Shown here in pieces: positions 29,392-37,620 of a stretch of DNA of 64,000 bases (within the stretch, counting starts at the first letter, position 1; each line of letters starts with the position of its first letter). The DNA lies in NCBI RefSeq assembly GCF_900289045.1, contig NZ_LT985188.1, forward strand, positions 1,054,001 to 1,118,000. The letters run 5' to 3'. The translations under genes were made by a program, and so were the position numbers. This DNA comes from Micropruina glycogenica. GTDB lineage: Bacteria; Actinomycetota; Actinomycetes; Propionibacteriales; Propionibacteriaceae. Under the pieces are notes generated by a model. It was given only the letters and a program-made list of their open reading frames with translations, was not told the origin of the DNA and did not search any database.

Positions 29392-29504
29392 TCATGTGGG
29401 AGTGGTGAGCCGGGAGTCGATGCAGGCACCTCGCAGCGGCTCGAGGTGTTTGGTGTTGCGGGTCGTCGCCCAGCACCACTTTGGTGTCAAGCAGAAGCTC
29501 ACAC
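29392..29504 (-). pseudogene. Decayed VapC/FitB-type PIN toxin
   Basis: Immediately after the antitoxin, overlapping its stop (GTGA), the frame starts VSF and then, with one base missing, LLDTKVV, which is the normal beginning of a PIN toxin (VSFLLDTNVV). A large internal deletion follows, and the last stretch reads RNTKHLEPLRGACIDSRLTTPT before the stop, matching the typical VapC tail (TRNTRHFEPLG). The remnant cannot make an active ribonuclease. Confidence 0.75.
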
Positions 29505-29726
29505 GTCGACTGGGCTTTGGGTGAGTGCGAGACGCTGCGGATCGAAGTCGATCTCTGCACCCTCGTCGGTAGTCAGGAGGTCGACGATAGTGGCCGGATC
29601 ACGGTGCAAAGCCTGGGTGAGAAGGTCGCGCGCGGCAGCCTCGACGGATTGGTCGTGCCGCTTGGCGTGGGCGCGCAAGGCGGCCTTGGTGCCCGGTGGC
29701 AGGTGCCGGATGAGTATCTGCTCCAT
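29499..29726 (-). CDS. FitA-type ribbon-helix-helix antitoxin
   Basis: 75 residues: MEQILIRHLPPGTKAALRAHAKRHDQSVEAAARDLLTQAL is a FitA/VapB ribbon-helix-helix DNA-binding module, followed by a short acidic tail for toxin binding. GGAGG stands 7 bp before the ATG at 29726. The toxin gene that follows is destroyed, so this is an orphan antitoxin, though it may still repress its own promoter. Confidence 0.85.
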   Translation of the reverse strand: MEQILIRHLPPGTKAALRAHAKRHDQSVEAAARDLLTQALHRDPATIVDLLTTDEGAEIDFDPQRLALTQSPVDV

Positions 29727-29957
29727 AAGGGAACCTCCGATACCAACCGACGATATCTCGCGCACTCGGGCTTCAGCTGACATTGCCGATGTGACGCGGC
29801 ACGCACGACCCATCGAGCTTGGCGCCCTCATGCCCTGCGGTCGCAGTGATCTGGGCTGGCCACCCCCAGTCATCGACAGGCACGGCTGGGAGGCCTACCG
29901 TGACTGAATGCACACGCCCCCGGGTGCTGCCGCCGATTCCCGCTGGTGCTCGCGATC
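29727..29957. other. Divergent intergenic region upstream of the STAND operon
   Basis: 231 bp between the antitoxin (leftward) and the STAND ATPase gene (rightward). It must hold both promoters; I see no repeat and no gene. Weak -10-like AT patches occur near 29750 (GATATCTCG), but no promoter can be assigned with confidence. Confidence 0.4.
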
Positions 29958-32000
29958 ATGAGTAACGGTGCGCTTGACGGTGCGCGCAGCCTCGACCGGC
30001 TGCGTGCCGAGGGGTTTGTCGGCCGAAGTAGCACGTTGGCTGCGATTACGGCTTCGCTGCAGGGGGCTGCGCCGCAGCGGGTGCATCTGGTGCATGGCCC
30101 GGGTGGAATCGGCAAGACCACGCTGTTGGACGCTGCCGATCGGGTCGGGCGGGCAGCGCAGCGTGCCGTGCACCGGCTGGACGGGCGTGACGTGGTGGGG
30201 TCGCCGGGCGCGGTCAGCGAGTGGTACGGCTCGGTGGCCGACGTCACCGCGCCCGGATTGTTGTTGATCGACGGTTACGAGCTGCTGGCTCCATTGGACG
30301 AGTGGTTCCGGGCAGCGTTCCTGCCCTCGTTGCCGACGGAGACCGTGACCGTGCTGGCCGGTCGCTCGGCGCCGTCCGATGCGTGGTGGCTGGACGCCGG
30401 TTGGCGCGCCCTGTCGACGGCGCACGAGCTCGAACCCTTGAGTGGCGCCGAGAGCGACCAGTTGCTCGAGCAGCTGGGCGTCCCCGATGACCGCCGTGCC
30501 GACCTGGCGCGGTTGGCGGGCGGCCACCCACTGGTGTTGGCGCTGCTGGCCGAGGCGAGCCGTCGTCGTCCGGGCCTGGCCGAGCTCGACGATGCACCCG
30601 ACGTGGTCAGTCGGCTGTGCGTGCGGATCATGGACGACGTGCCCAGCCCCGCCCATCGGCTCGGCCTGGCCACCTGCGCCCACGCCGCGCAGGCCACCCA
30701 GGACCTGTTGGCGCGCACCGTTGGCGACCGGGCCGACGAGGTCTGGGACTGGCTGGCCGAGCGTCCCTACGTGCGGCACGGGCCCAACGGGTTGTACCTG
30801 CACGACGTGGTCAGCGAGCTCTTCGAGGCCGAGTTCCGGCACCGCTCGCCCGAGGGCTACGTGGCCCTGCACCGGGCGGTGCGGACCTACTTCCTGCAAC
30901 GCGTGGACGACCCTCGCGAGGCCCACCCTGAGCGCGCCGCCAACGAGTTGCTGCTGCTGCACCGGGGCGGTCCGCTGACCGCGCGGATGGCCGGCGTGCC
31001 CGCCGCGACCCTGCCAACGCTGCACCGGGCGACACCCGCCGACCACGGCTGGATGCTGGAGCTGATCGAGCGTGACGAGGGCGCCCGCGCGGCCCGGATC
31101 GCCCGGCGTTGGCTGGCGCTGCCGACCAGCAGGCCGTACCGCATCAGGGTGGACGGCGGCCCGGCGGCCTTGACCCTGCACGGCTACCTGACCGCGCCGC
31201 CCGACGACCTGGACGATCCCGTCGCCACGACGATCTGGAGCCTGGTGGCGCGGCACGGGCCGTTGCGGCAGGGGGAACGCATCGACGTCTGCCGGTTCGG
31301 CGCCGCCACGGGCGGCTGGGGGGATCCGCTGCTGCTGCTGGTCAACGGTGCCGCCTGCGTGCTCGAGTGGCGGCTGCGCGCCTCGGCCTGGAGATTCATC
31401 GTGACCCCCGACCCCGAAGGCTACGGACCGTACTTCGAGTACCTGGGCATGGAGCGCATGTTCACCGTCGACCTGGGGGACGGACCGGTCGGCGGGTGGG
31501 GCTGGGACCGGCGTCGACTGGACGTACCGGCCTTCGACGACATGATGGCCACGCGGGAACTGACCGGTGAGATGGGTCCACCGCCGGAGCACCTGCTGCG
31601 CCCCGCACCGCTGGGCCGCGACGAGTTCGATCAGGCCGTCCGCATGGCGCTGTCGGTTCTGCGCCGGCCGGACCGGTTGGCCGACTCCCCACTGCTGGGC
31701 TCGGGGCTGGTGCAGCGTCCGGACGCCGGCGAGCTGGCCGCTGTGCTCACCGGCACCATCGAGCGGCTGGCGGACGAACCCAAGGGCGCCGAGCACCGCC
31801 GGGTGCTGGAGCGCACCTACCTGCACGGCGCCCCGTCGCAGGAGGTTGCCGCCGACCTGCTCGACCTGCCGTTCAGCACCTACCGCCGGCACCTCGCCCT
31901 GGCCGTGCAACGGCTGTGCGACGTGCTGTGGGCGGTCGAGACCGGCGTGGTCACACCCCAGACTGAGCAGAAAGTGAGCAGCGACCGGCCTGGAGAGTGA
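29958..32000 (+). CDS. STAND-type ATP-binding regulator with C-terminal HTH
   Basis: 680 residues from the ATG at 29958. Walker A is HGPGGIGKTTLL (about 46-57) with VGRSSTLAAI before it, Walker B GLLLIDGYELL near 100, and GGHPLVLALLAEASRRRPGL near 180 is the GxP motif of NB-ARC/STAND proteins. A middle region (350-550: ARIARRWLALPTSRPYRI ... PLRQGERIDVCRF ... GPYFEYLGMERMF) resembles an acetyltransferase-like sensor seen in actinobacterial relatives. The end (PSQEVAADLLDLPFSTYRRHLALAVQRLCDVLW) is a sigma-4/LuxR-like helix-turn-helix. It likely switches expression of the following oxidoreductase genes. Confidence 0.75.
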   Translation: MSNGALDGARSLDRLRAEGFVGRSSTLAAITASLQGAAPQRVHLVHGPGGIGKTTLLDAADRVGRAAQRAVHRLDGRDVVGSPGAVSEWYGSVADVTAPGLLLIDGYELLAPLDEWFRAAFLPSLPTETVTVLAGRSAPSDAWWLDAGWRALSTAHELEPLSGAESDQLLEQLGVPDDRRADLARLAGGHPLVLALLAEASRRRPGLAELDDAPDVVSRLCVRIMDDVPSPAHRLGLATCAHAAQATQDLLARTVGDRADEVWDWLAERPYVRHGPNGLYLHDVVSELFEAEFRHRSPEGYVALHRAVRTYFLQRVDDPREAHPERAANELLLLHRGGPLTARMAGVPAATLPTLHRATPADHGWMLELIERDEGARAARIARRWLALPTSRPYRIRVDGGPAALTLHGYLTAPPDDLDDPVATTIWSLVARHGPLRQGERIDVCRFGAATGGWGDPLLLLVNGAACVLEWRLRASAWRFIVTPDPEGYGPYFEYLGMERMFTVDLGDGPVGGWGWDRRRLDVPAFDDMMATRELTGEMGPPPEHLLRPAPLGRDEFDQAVRMALSVLRRPDRLADSPLLGSGLVQRPDAGELAAVLTGTIERLADEPKGAEHRRVLERTYLHGAPSQEVAADLLDLPFSTYRRHLALAVQRLCDVLWAVETGVVTPQTEQKVSSDRPGE

Positions 32001-32045
32001 GCAATCGGGCGAGGCACCGTATGGGCAGCAACCAGGAGGCCCACC

Positions 32046-33492
32046 ATGACCCACCGAACCCTCGACATCGCCGTGATCGGCGCCGGCCCGACCGGGCTGA
32101 CCGCGGCGCTGCTGCTGGCCCGGGACGGCCACCGGGTCGTGGTCTGCGAACCGGACCCGCTCCCCCGCACCGCCGACCCGCGCCCTGGTGAGCGGCCCGG
32201 GGTCAGCCAGTTTCGCCTGCCGCACGTCGTGATGCCGCGTTGGCTCCAGGATCTCGGGCGCGCGCTGCCCGACGTGTCGGACGCGCTGATCGACGCCGGA
32301 GCCGAGCCGTTCAACCTGTTGCACCAGCCGGACGACAGGATCACCGGAGGCACCCAGCACGGCGACGACGCGTTCGCCACCCTGGCGCTGAGCCGCGCGC
32401 TGCTCGAGCAGGTGCTCTCCGGTCTCGCCGCCCGCGAGCCGAACCTGGACCTGCGCCGAGAGACTCGTGCCGTCGGACTGCTGCCGGGCACGCACGGCCG
32501 GCTCGCGGTCGGCGGGCTGCGCACCGAACAGGGCGCATTGCCTGCCCATCTGGTGGTCGACGCGGCCGGCCGACAAAGCCCGGTGCCGGGCTGGCTGACG
32601 CCCGAGCAGGGCACCGTGACCGAGCAGCGCTCCGGGCAGCGGCTCACCTTCTATTGCCGGCACTTCGAGTCGCCGGACGGCCGGCTGCCGCGCCTCGGGC
32701 CGATCCTCACCCACCACCCCTCCTGGTCGCTGCTCACACTGCCGGCCGAGCGGCACCACTACGCGCTCGTGCTCGCCGTCGATGCCGGCGATCGCCGCCT
32801 GCTGCCCCTGCGGCAGCCTGAAGTGTGGGACCGGGCGGTGCGATGCAGCCCGATCGGCGCGGCGTGGCGCGACCACGGCCGTCCGGTCAGCGACGTGCTG
32901 GTGCACGCCGGCACAGACCTGCTGCGCGACACCGAGCCGGGGCCGATCGACGGACTGGTGACTCTGGGCGACGCCCGTGCGGTGACCAACCCGCTGCTGG
33001 GTCGCGGCCTCACCATCGGTGCGCTCAGCGCCCTGGCGCTGCGCGACGTGCTGCGCGAGCCCTGGGCGAGAGCGGCTGCCCGCTACGCCGACCGCTACGC
33101 CGAACGGGTCGGCGGCTGGGTGGATGCCACGATGTGGCTCGCCCGGCACCGGGCCGGCGAGTTGCTGGCCGAGTGCCGCGGCGTCGACTACCGGTCGGAC
33201 GAACCGGGCTGGGCGATGACCGTCGCCCTGCGCACCGGCGCGCTGCACGACCCCCCTGCTGGCTCGCGCCTCGAGCCGGATCGGCGGCATGATCGCCACC
33301 CCCGCCGAGCTGTTCGCCGACGCCGAGGTGCGCGCACGGACCGTCCGCTACCTGGGCGAACCGGCGCACCCCGTCGCCGGCCCGAACCGGGCCGCGCTGC
33401 TGGCGGCCATCGCCGGCACCCCCCAGACTTCCCCGACCGGGGAGGAACCAACCACCACCCAAGGAGTCCACCATGTCCACCTCAGTGTCTGA
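32046..33492 (+). CDS. FAD-dependent oxidoreductase, C-terminal frameshift
   Basis: The N-terminus has the Rossmann dinucleotide motif IAVIGAGPTGLTAALLLARDGHRVVVCEPD (GxGxxG at 12-17) and the later FAD motif GLVTLGDARAVTNPLLGRGLTIGA (about 300), as in p-hydroxybenzoate-hydroxylase/halogenase-like enzymes. From about residue 400 the first frame turns into Arg/Pro-rich junk. The natural C-terminus LLARASSRIGGMIATPAELFADAEVRARTVRYLGEPAHP continues one frame over, down to 33492. A run of six C at 33250 has one C too many. AGGAGG precedes the ATG. The substrate is unknown. Confidence 0.8.
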
Positions 33493-34048
33493 GCGGGAGG
33501 CCGTCGCAACGACCACCGACCCGTTCCCACTGCCCAACGGGTCGTTCCAGCTGGCCGACCTGCCCCAACTGACCTCCGACTACCTGCATTCGATCCAGGT
33601 GAGGGTCACCCGGGTCACCGACAACCTCGTCTCACCCCAGGAGGGCTCCTTCTCGGTGCGCGTCACGAACGGGGCCGTGCGAGTCACCGGCTGGACCCTG
33701 CACCTGACGTCCACGAATCCTGATGTCGCAAAGATCAAGGCGTCCGGCACCCCGCTCATCATCTTCCGTGAGGGCGGCAGCAGCAGCGACCCGGTGGTGC
33801 CGAGCGGCACCACCGCCGAGACCATGTACGCGTTCTTCGGGGGCGATTCGACCGGTGACGAGCCGGACTCCGTGCTGGAGGCAGGCGAAGTCCGCGACTT
33901 CCGGTTCACCTACAAGGCGATTGCAGCAGGCGCCGGCACGTTCGAGGCCCATATCCACGGCACCGTCGACGTCGAATCCCTGTTCCCCCGAGGCCGCGGC
34001 ACCGATGGGGAAGCGGACGTGGAGGTGAAGGAGGACTCGCCGAACTGA
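33473..34048 (+). CDS. Small beta-rich protein of the STAND operon
   Basis: 191 residues, not recognised. The sequence alternates short beta strands (SIQVRVTRVTDNLV, GSFSVRVTNGAVRVTGWTLHLTS, RDFRFTYKAIAAGAGTFEAHIHGTVDVE) with no signal peptide and no cysteine, which suggests an Ig-like or jelly-roll sandwich. The ATG at 33473 follows AAGGAG and overlaps the corrected end of the oxidoreductase frame by 20 nt, indicating tight coupling. It could be a binding partner or substrate of the flavoenzyme; that is inference. Confidence 0.65.
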   Translation: MSTSVSEREAVATTTDPFPLPNGSFQLADLPQLTSDYLHSIQVRVTRVTDNLVSPQEGSFSVRVTNGAVRVTGWTLHLTSTNPDVAKIKASGTPLIIFREGGSSSDPVVPSGTTAETMYAFFGGDSTGDEPDSVLEAGEVRDFRFTYKAIAAGAGTFEAHIHGTVDVESLFPRGRGTDGEADVEVKEDSPN

Positions 34049-34255
34049 TGCTGGTCGAGCCTGTCGAGACCCTCATTCGGCAGGTTCGCGATCTCGGGAT
34101 CGCTGGAGCCTTTCGCCCAAGCCGCTCGATTTCGTGCTGCAACACGAAAGTGAACGGTCAACCCGAAGGCGTGCAACGATCTCGAGATCGCGGGGTGCGC
34201 CGAGGTGACGGTGCAGGTGAGATCGGATCTCGACAAGTTCGATCAACAGTCTGAG
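34049..34255. repeat. Degenerate repeat region after the STAND operon
   Basis: It contains family B pieces (GGTCGAGCCTGTCGAGACC near 34053 and ATCTCGACAAGTTCGATCAA near 34230) and two ATCTCGGGATCG/ATCTCGAGATCG palindromes. No gene. It separates the convergent operon ends and probably stops transcription from both sides. Confidence 0.65.
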
Positions 34256-34259
34256 CCGC

Positions 34260-35243
34260 TCAGGTGCGCAAGTGCTCGTCAACCAGCGGTGCCGCGCCAA
34301 GCAGCGTCTTCGTTGCCGCCGACACCCCGGCCGCCGACCACGCCGCCAATCCGCACGCGGGGGTGAGCATCAGGTTGTCGGCCAGGGCGGAGCCCAGCTC
34401 CAAGGGCCGCAGCACTTTCAATGCCCGCCGCACCACCTGGTCGACACTCCAGGCCCGCTCGGACGCGGTGGGCAGGCACCCCAGGTACAGCGAGCCACCG
34501 TGGTCCACGAACTCGGCGACGGCGTCCCAGCCGGTGATTTGATCCTGGTCGAGCGACATCGCGCCGAAACCCGACTGGGCCACCAGCGACGGCAGAAGCC
34601 CCGAGGCGCAGCAGTGCAGCACGGCCCCCGGTGTGAGGGCACTGAGCAGCTTGAGCGACTCTGCCGCTTCGGGCAGGTCGATGCTGCGGTGCCGAAAGTA
34701 GCCACCCTCGGTGGGCACCGACCCACTCAGCACGGCCGGTAGCGCCGGCTCGTCCACCTGCAGCACCAGCTCGGCCCCGGGCAGTTTCGCTGCGATCTCG
34801 GCCAGCAGGTCGGACGTTCCCTGCGCCAATGACTGCGCCAGGTCGCGTCGCGCTCCGCGGTCGGCGAGCACGCGGCCGCCCAGCGGTCGGAACACTGATG
34901 CCGCCAGCGTCCACGGGCCGGTGACCTGCACCTTGAACCGGCCGGCGTACTCGTGCGCCTGCTCCTGCAGCATGTCGAGATCGTCGCGCAGCGTGGCCCG
35001 GGCCCGGCGGCCGTCGATGCCGGTGGCGTCCGAGAGCCGCCACACGCCGGCGTCGAAACTGACCGGCAGGTCGACCAGCAGCCCGCAGGCGCGGCCGATC
35101 AACCCCGCCCACGGCCCCCGCGCGGGCAGTTCGGGTAGGTGTGGCAGTCCGTTGTCGACGGACCCAAGGGTGTCGAACACCAGCCGCACGGCCGCCGGGT
35201 AGTCGGTGCCGGGCAGCGACCCGACCCCAGTGACGCCGACCAT
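34260..35243 (-). CDS. Cobalamin-independent methionine synthase-like protein (short MetE)
   Basis: 327 residues, matching only the C-terminal catalytic barrel of MetE. GVTGVGSLPGTD opens the barrel; LVLQVDEPALP and VLHCCASGLLPSL carry the expected substrate and zinc residues (His/Cys), and YLGCLPT the last cysteine. The short actinobacterial form may use a different methyl donor than MetE proper. It starts at 35243 overlapping the mnmA stop (ATGA), so it is coupled to tRNA thiolation genes, which use sulfur from cysteine. Confidence 0.82.
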   Translation of the reverse strand: MVGVTGVGSLPGTDYPAAVRLVFDTLGSVDNGLPHLPELPARGPWAGLIGRACGLLVDLPVSFDAGVWRLSDATGIDGRRARATLRDDLDMLQEQAHEYAGRFKVQVTGPWTLAASVFRPLGGRVLADRGARRDLAQSLAQGTSDLLAEIAAKLPGAELVLQVDEPALPAVLSGSVPTEGGYFRHRSIDLPEAAESLKLLSALTPGAVLHCCASGLLPSLVAQSGFGAMSLDQDQITGWDAVAEFVDHGGSLYLGCLPTASERAWSVDQVVRRALKVLRPLELGSALADNLMLTPACGLAAWSAAGVSAATKTLLGAAPLVDEHLRT

Positions 35244-36319
35244 CAGCGGGCCGTGGCGGCGATGGTGGCCGAGCCGACCACCCGGTCGCCGTCGTAACAC
35301 ACCACGGCCTGACCAGGGGCGATGCCGTGGGTGGCGTCGTCGAGCAGCACCGTGATCGATTCGGTGCGGCCCTCGATCCACGCCGGCAGCGCCGCCCCGT
35401 GCGCACGCACCTGCACCAGCCCGCGCCACGAGCCGAGCACCTCGGCCTCGGCCCAGGTGGGCCGAATGCCGTCGATGCGGCGCACCGCCAGCGCTTCGTG
35501 CGGGCCGACGGTGACGGTGTTGGTGGTCGGCTCGATGCCCAGCACGTAGCGCGGACGGCCGTCGTCGGCGGGCACCCCCAGGTGCAGGCCTCGGCGCTGG
35601 CCGACGGTGAACGCGTGCGAGCCCGCGTGCGAACCGACCACGACGCCCTGCTCGTCGACGAAGTCCCCCGCGCTCGACCCCAGGTGCTTGGCCAGAAAGC
35701 CGGCGGTGTCGCCGGAGGGAATGAAGCAGATGTCGTGGCTGTCGGGCTTCTTGGCGAGGTAGAGGCCGCGAGCGGACGCCTCGGCGCGCACGTCGGCCTT
35801 GGCGGTGTCGGGCCCGAGCGGAAACAGGCAACGGCTGAGCTGGGCCTGGTTGAGCACACCGAGCACGTAGCTCTGGTCCTTGGCCTGCTCGGCCGAGCGC
35901 CACAACTGGGTGCGGCCGTCCACCTCGCGAAGCACCGCGTAGTGCCCGGTGGCGATGGCGTCGAAGCCCAGTGCGATGCCCCGGTCGAGCACGGCGGCGA
36001 ACTTGATCTTCTCGTTGCAGCGCAGGCACGGGTTGGGGGTGCGGCCAGCGGCGTACTCGGCCACGAAGTCGTCGACCACGTCTGCGGCGAAGCGGTCGCT
36101 GAAGTCCCAGACGTAGAACGGAATGCCCAGCACGTCGGCGGCTCGCCGGGCGTCGTGGCTGTCTTCGAGCGAGCAGCAGCCCCGGGCGCCCGACCGATAC
36201 GTCTGCGGGTTCTTCGACAGGGCCAGATGCACGCCGGTGACGTCGTGCCCGAGCTCGACCATGCGGGCGGCCGCGACCGCCGAATCGACACCGCCACTCA
36301 TGGCCGCCAGAACTCGCAC
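35243..36319 (-). CDS. mnmA: tRNA-specific 2-thiouridylase
   Basis: 358 residues. MnmA thiolates U34 of tRNA Lys, Glu and Gln, with ATP and a sulfur relay. The PP-loop is SGGVDS (8-13), the first catalytic cysteine C98 lies in the [12 protein letters not shown] motif, and the second, C198, in [10 protein letters not shown]. The C-terminal beta-barrel ends at [12 protein letters not shown]. The gene is followed by a MetE-like protein and preceded 9 bp upstream by a cysteine desulfurase, its likely sulfur donor. Confidence 0.96.
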   Translation of the reverse strand: MRVLAAMSGGVDSAVAAARMVELGHDVTGVHLALSKNPQTYRSGARGCCSLEDSHDARRAADVLGIPFYVWDFSDRFAADVVDDFVAEYAAGRTPNPCLRCNEKIKFAAVLDRGIALGFDAIATGHYAVLREVDGRTQLWRSAEQAKDQSYVLGVLNQAQLSRCLFPLGPDTAKADVRAEASARGLYLAKKPDSHDICFIPSGDTAGFLAKHLGSSAGDFVDEQGVVVGSHAGSHAFTVGQRRGLHLGVPADDGRPRYVLGIEPTTNTVTVGPHEALAVRRIDGIRPTWAEAEVLGSWRGLVQVRAHGAALPAWIEGRTESITVLLDDATHGIAPGQAVVCYDGDRVVGSATIAATAR

Positions 36320-36328
36320 CCGCCGATT

Positions 36329-37465
36329 CTACAAAGCGGCCGCCCGTGCCCGCGCCACCGCCTGGGGCAGCGCCGCCATCAGCCGGTCGATCGCCGCGTC
36401 GTCGGTCGTGGGTCCGAACGAGAACCGCAGGGACGAACTCGCCTCGGCCTCGCTGCGACCCATCGCCAGCAGCACCTCGCTGGGCTGATGGACGCCCGCG
36501 GTGCAGGCCGAGCCTGTCGAACAATCGAGCCCCGCAGCGTCGAGCATCAGCAGCAGGTCGTCAGCCCGGCAGCCGGTGAACGTGACGTTGAGAACGGCCG
36601 GGCTGACCGGGGCGGTGCCGTTGACCATGACGTCAACGATGCTGTCGGTGATGCCCGCCGCCAGCCGCTCGCGCAGCACGCCGAGCCGGGCCGCCTCGGT
36701 CTCGCGATCACCGACTGCTGCCCGCGCTGCCGCGGCGAACCCCACCGCCAATGCCACCATGGCGGTGCCCGAACGCACTTTGCGTTCCTGCCCGCCGCCG
36801 AAACCCGGTGCGGCCAGGGCCAGATCACGGCGCACCACCAACGCACCGATGCCCACCGGCCCGCCCAGCTTGTGTGCGGTGACCGTCATGGCGTCGACGC
36901 CGAGGTCGGCGAAGTCGAGTGGCAGGTGACCGAAGGCCTGCACGGCGTCGGTGTGCGTCCAGGCATCCGCCGCACGAGCCGCTGCCAGCACCTGTTCCAG
37001 CGGCTGCGCCACCCCGGTCTCGTTGTTGACCAGCATGGTCGAGACGAGCGCCGTTCGTTCGGTGATCACGTCCAACCCGCTGGTCTGCAGCCGGCCGTCT
37101 CGATCGACCGCCAACACGTCCACCCGCCCCGGCAGCCGCTCGATCACGCCCGTCACTGACGGGTGTTCGGTGGCCCCGATCGCCAGCCGCGGCCGCCCCG
37201 GCCGCGACGACGCGCCCAACAGGGCCAGGTTGTTGGCCTCGGTGCCGCCCGAGGTGAACACGATCTCGGTGGGGTGCGCGCCCAGGCAGCCCGCCAACGT
37301 CTCGCGGCTCTCTTCGAGCAGGCGGCGCGCGGAGCGTCCCGCCGTGTGCAAGGACGAGGGGTTGCCGGGTAGCCGCCACACGGCGTCCATCGCGGCGCGG
37401 GCCACCTCGACCAGCGGCGCGCCGGCCGCGTGGTCGAAGTAGTCGCGCTCGCTCACCGTTGCCAT
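36329..37465 (-). CDS. Cysteine desulfurase (NifS/IscS-like)
   Basis: 378 residues. The PLP lysine is K199 (TAHKLGGPVG), with H101 (ATEHPSV) stacking on the cofactor. The active cysteine C321 sits in GSACTAG, the sulfurtransfer loop. It takes sulfur from cysteine and hands it to MnmA, whose gene follows at once. The ATG at 37465 is preferred over an upstream ATG at 37594, because the family begins with the short YFDHAAGAPL strand. Confidence 0.95.
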   Translation of the reverse strand: MATVSERDYFDHAAGAPLVEVARAAMDAVWRLPGNPSSLHTAGRSARRLLEESRETLAGCLGAHPTEIVFTSGGTEANNLALLGASSRPGRPRLAIGATEHPSVTGVIERLPGRVDVLAVDRDGRLQTSGLDVITERTALVSTMLVNNETGVAQPLEQVLAAARAADAWTHTDAVQAFGHLPLDFADLGVDAMTVTAHKLGGPVGIGALVVRRDLALAAPGFGGGQERKVRSGTAMVALAVGFAAAARAAVGDRETEAARLGVLRERLAAGITDSIVDVMVNGTAPVSPAVLNVTFTGCRADDLLLMLDAAGLDCSTGSACTAGVHQPSEVLLAMGRSEAEASSSLRFSFGPTTDDAAIDRLMAALPQAVARARAAAL

Positions 37466-37620
37466 ATCTCCACCCGTGTGAATTACCTGATCTGGTCGCC
37501 TAGCTGCTTGAATGCTTGTCTCGTCACCTACATACGGCACTATATGAAGCCGGTGCCCCAGCAGGGTGGGTGACCGTTCGCTGTCGGGGGGCATCGAATG
37601 ATTTCGACAGAAGGCAGCCT
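37466..37620. other. Divergent promoter region of the desulfurase and glgX genes
   Basis: 155 bp, unusually AT-rich for this genome. On the plus strand TTGTCT (37516-37521) and an AT-rich CTATAT (37540-37545) are separated by 18 bp and could be a -35/-10 pair for glgX. There is no repeat element. Confidence 0.35.

Noticed and set aside
29895-33299. A 1134-codon open frame on the minus strand
   Set aside because: It is antisense to the STAND and FAD genes, whose motifs are clear. The minus frame is His/Gln/Arg/Gly-rich without any domain, a common artefact in high-GC DNA.
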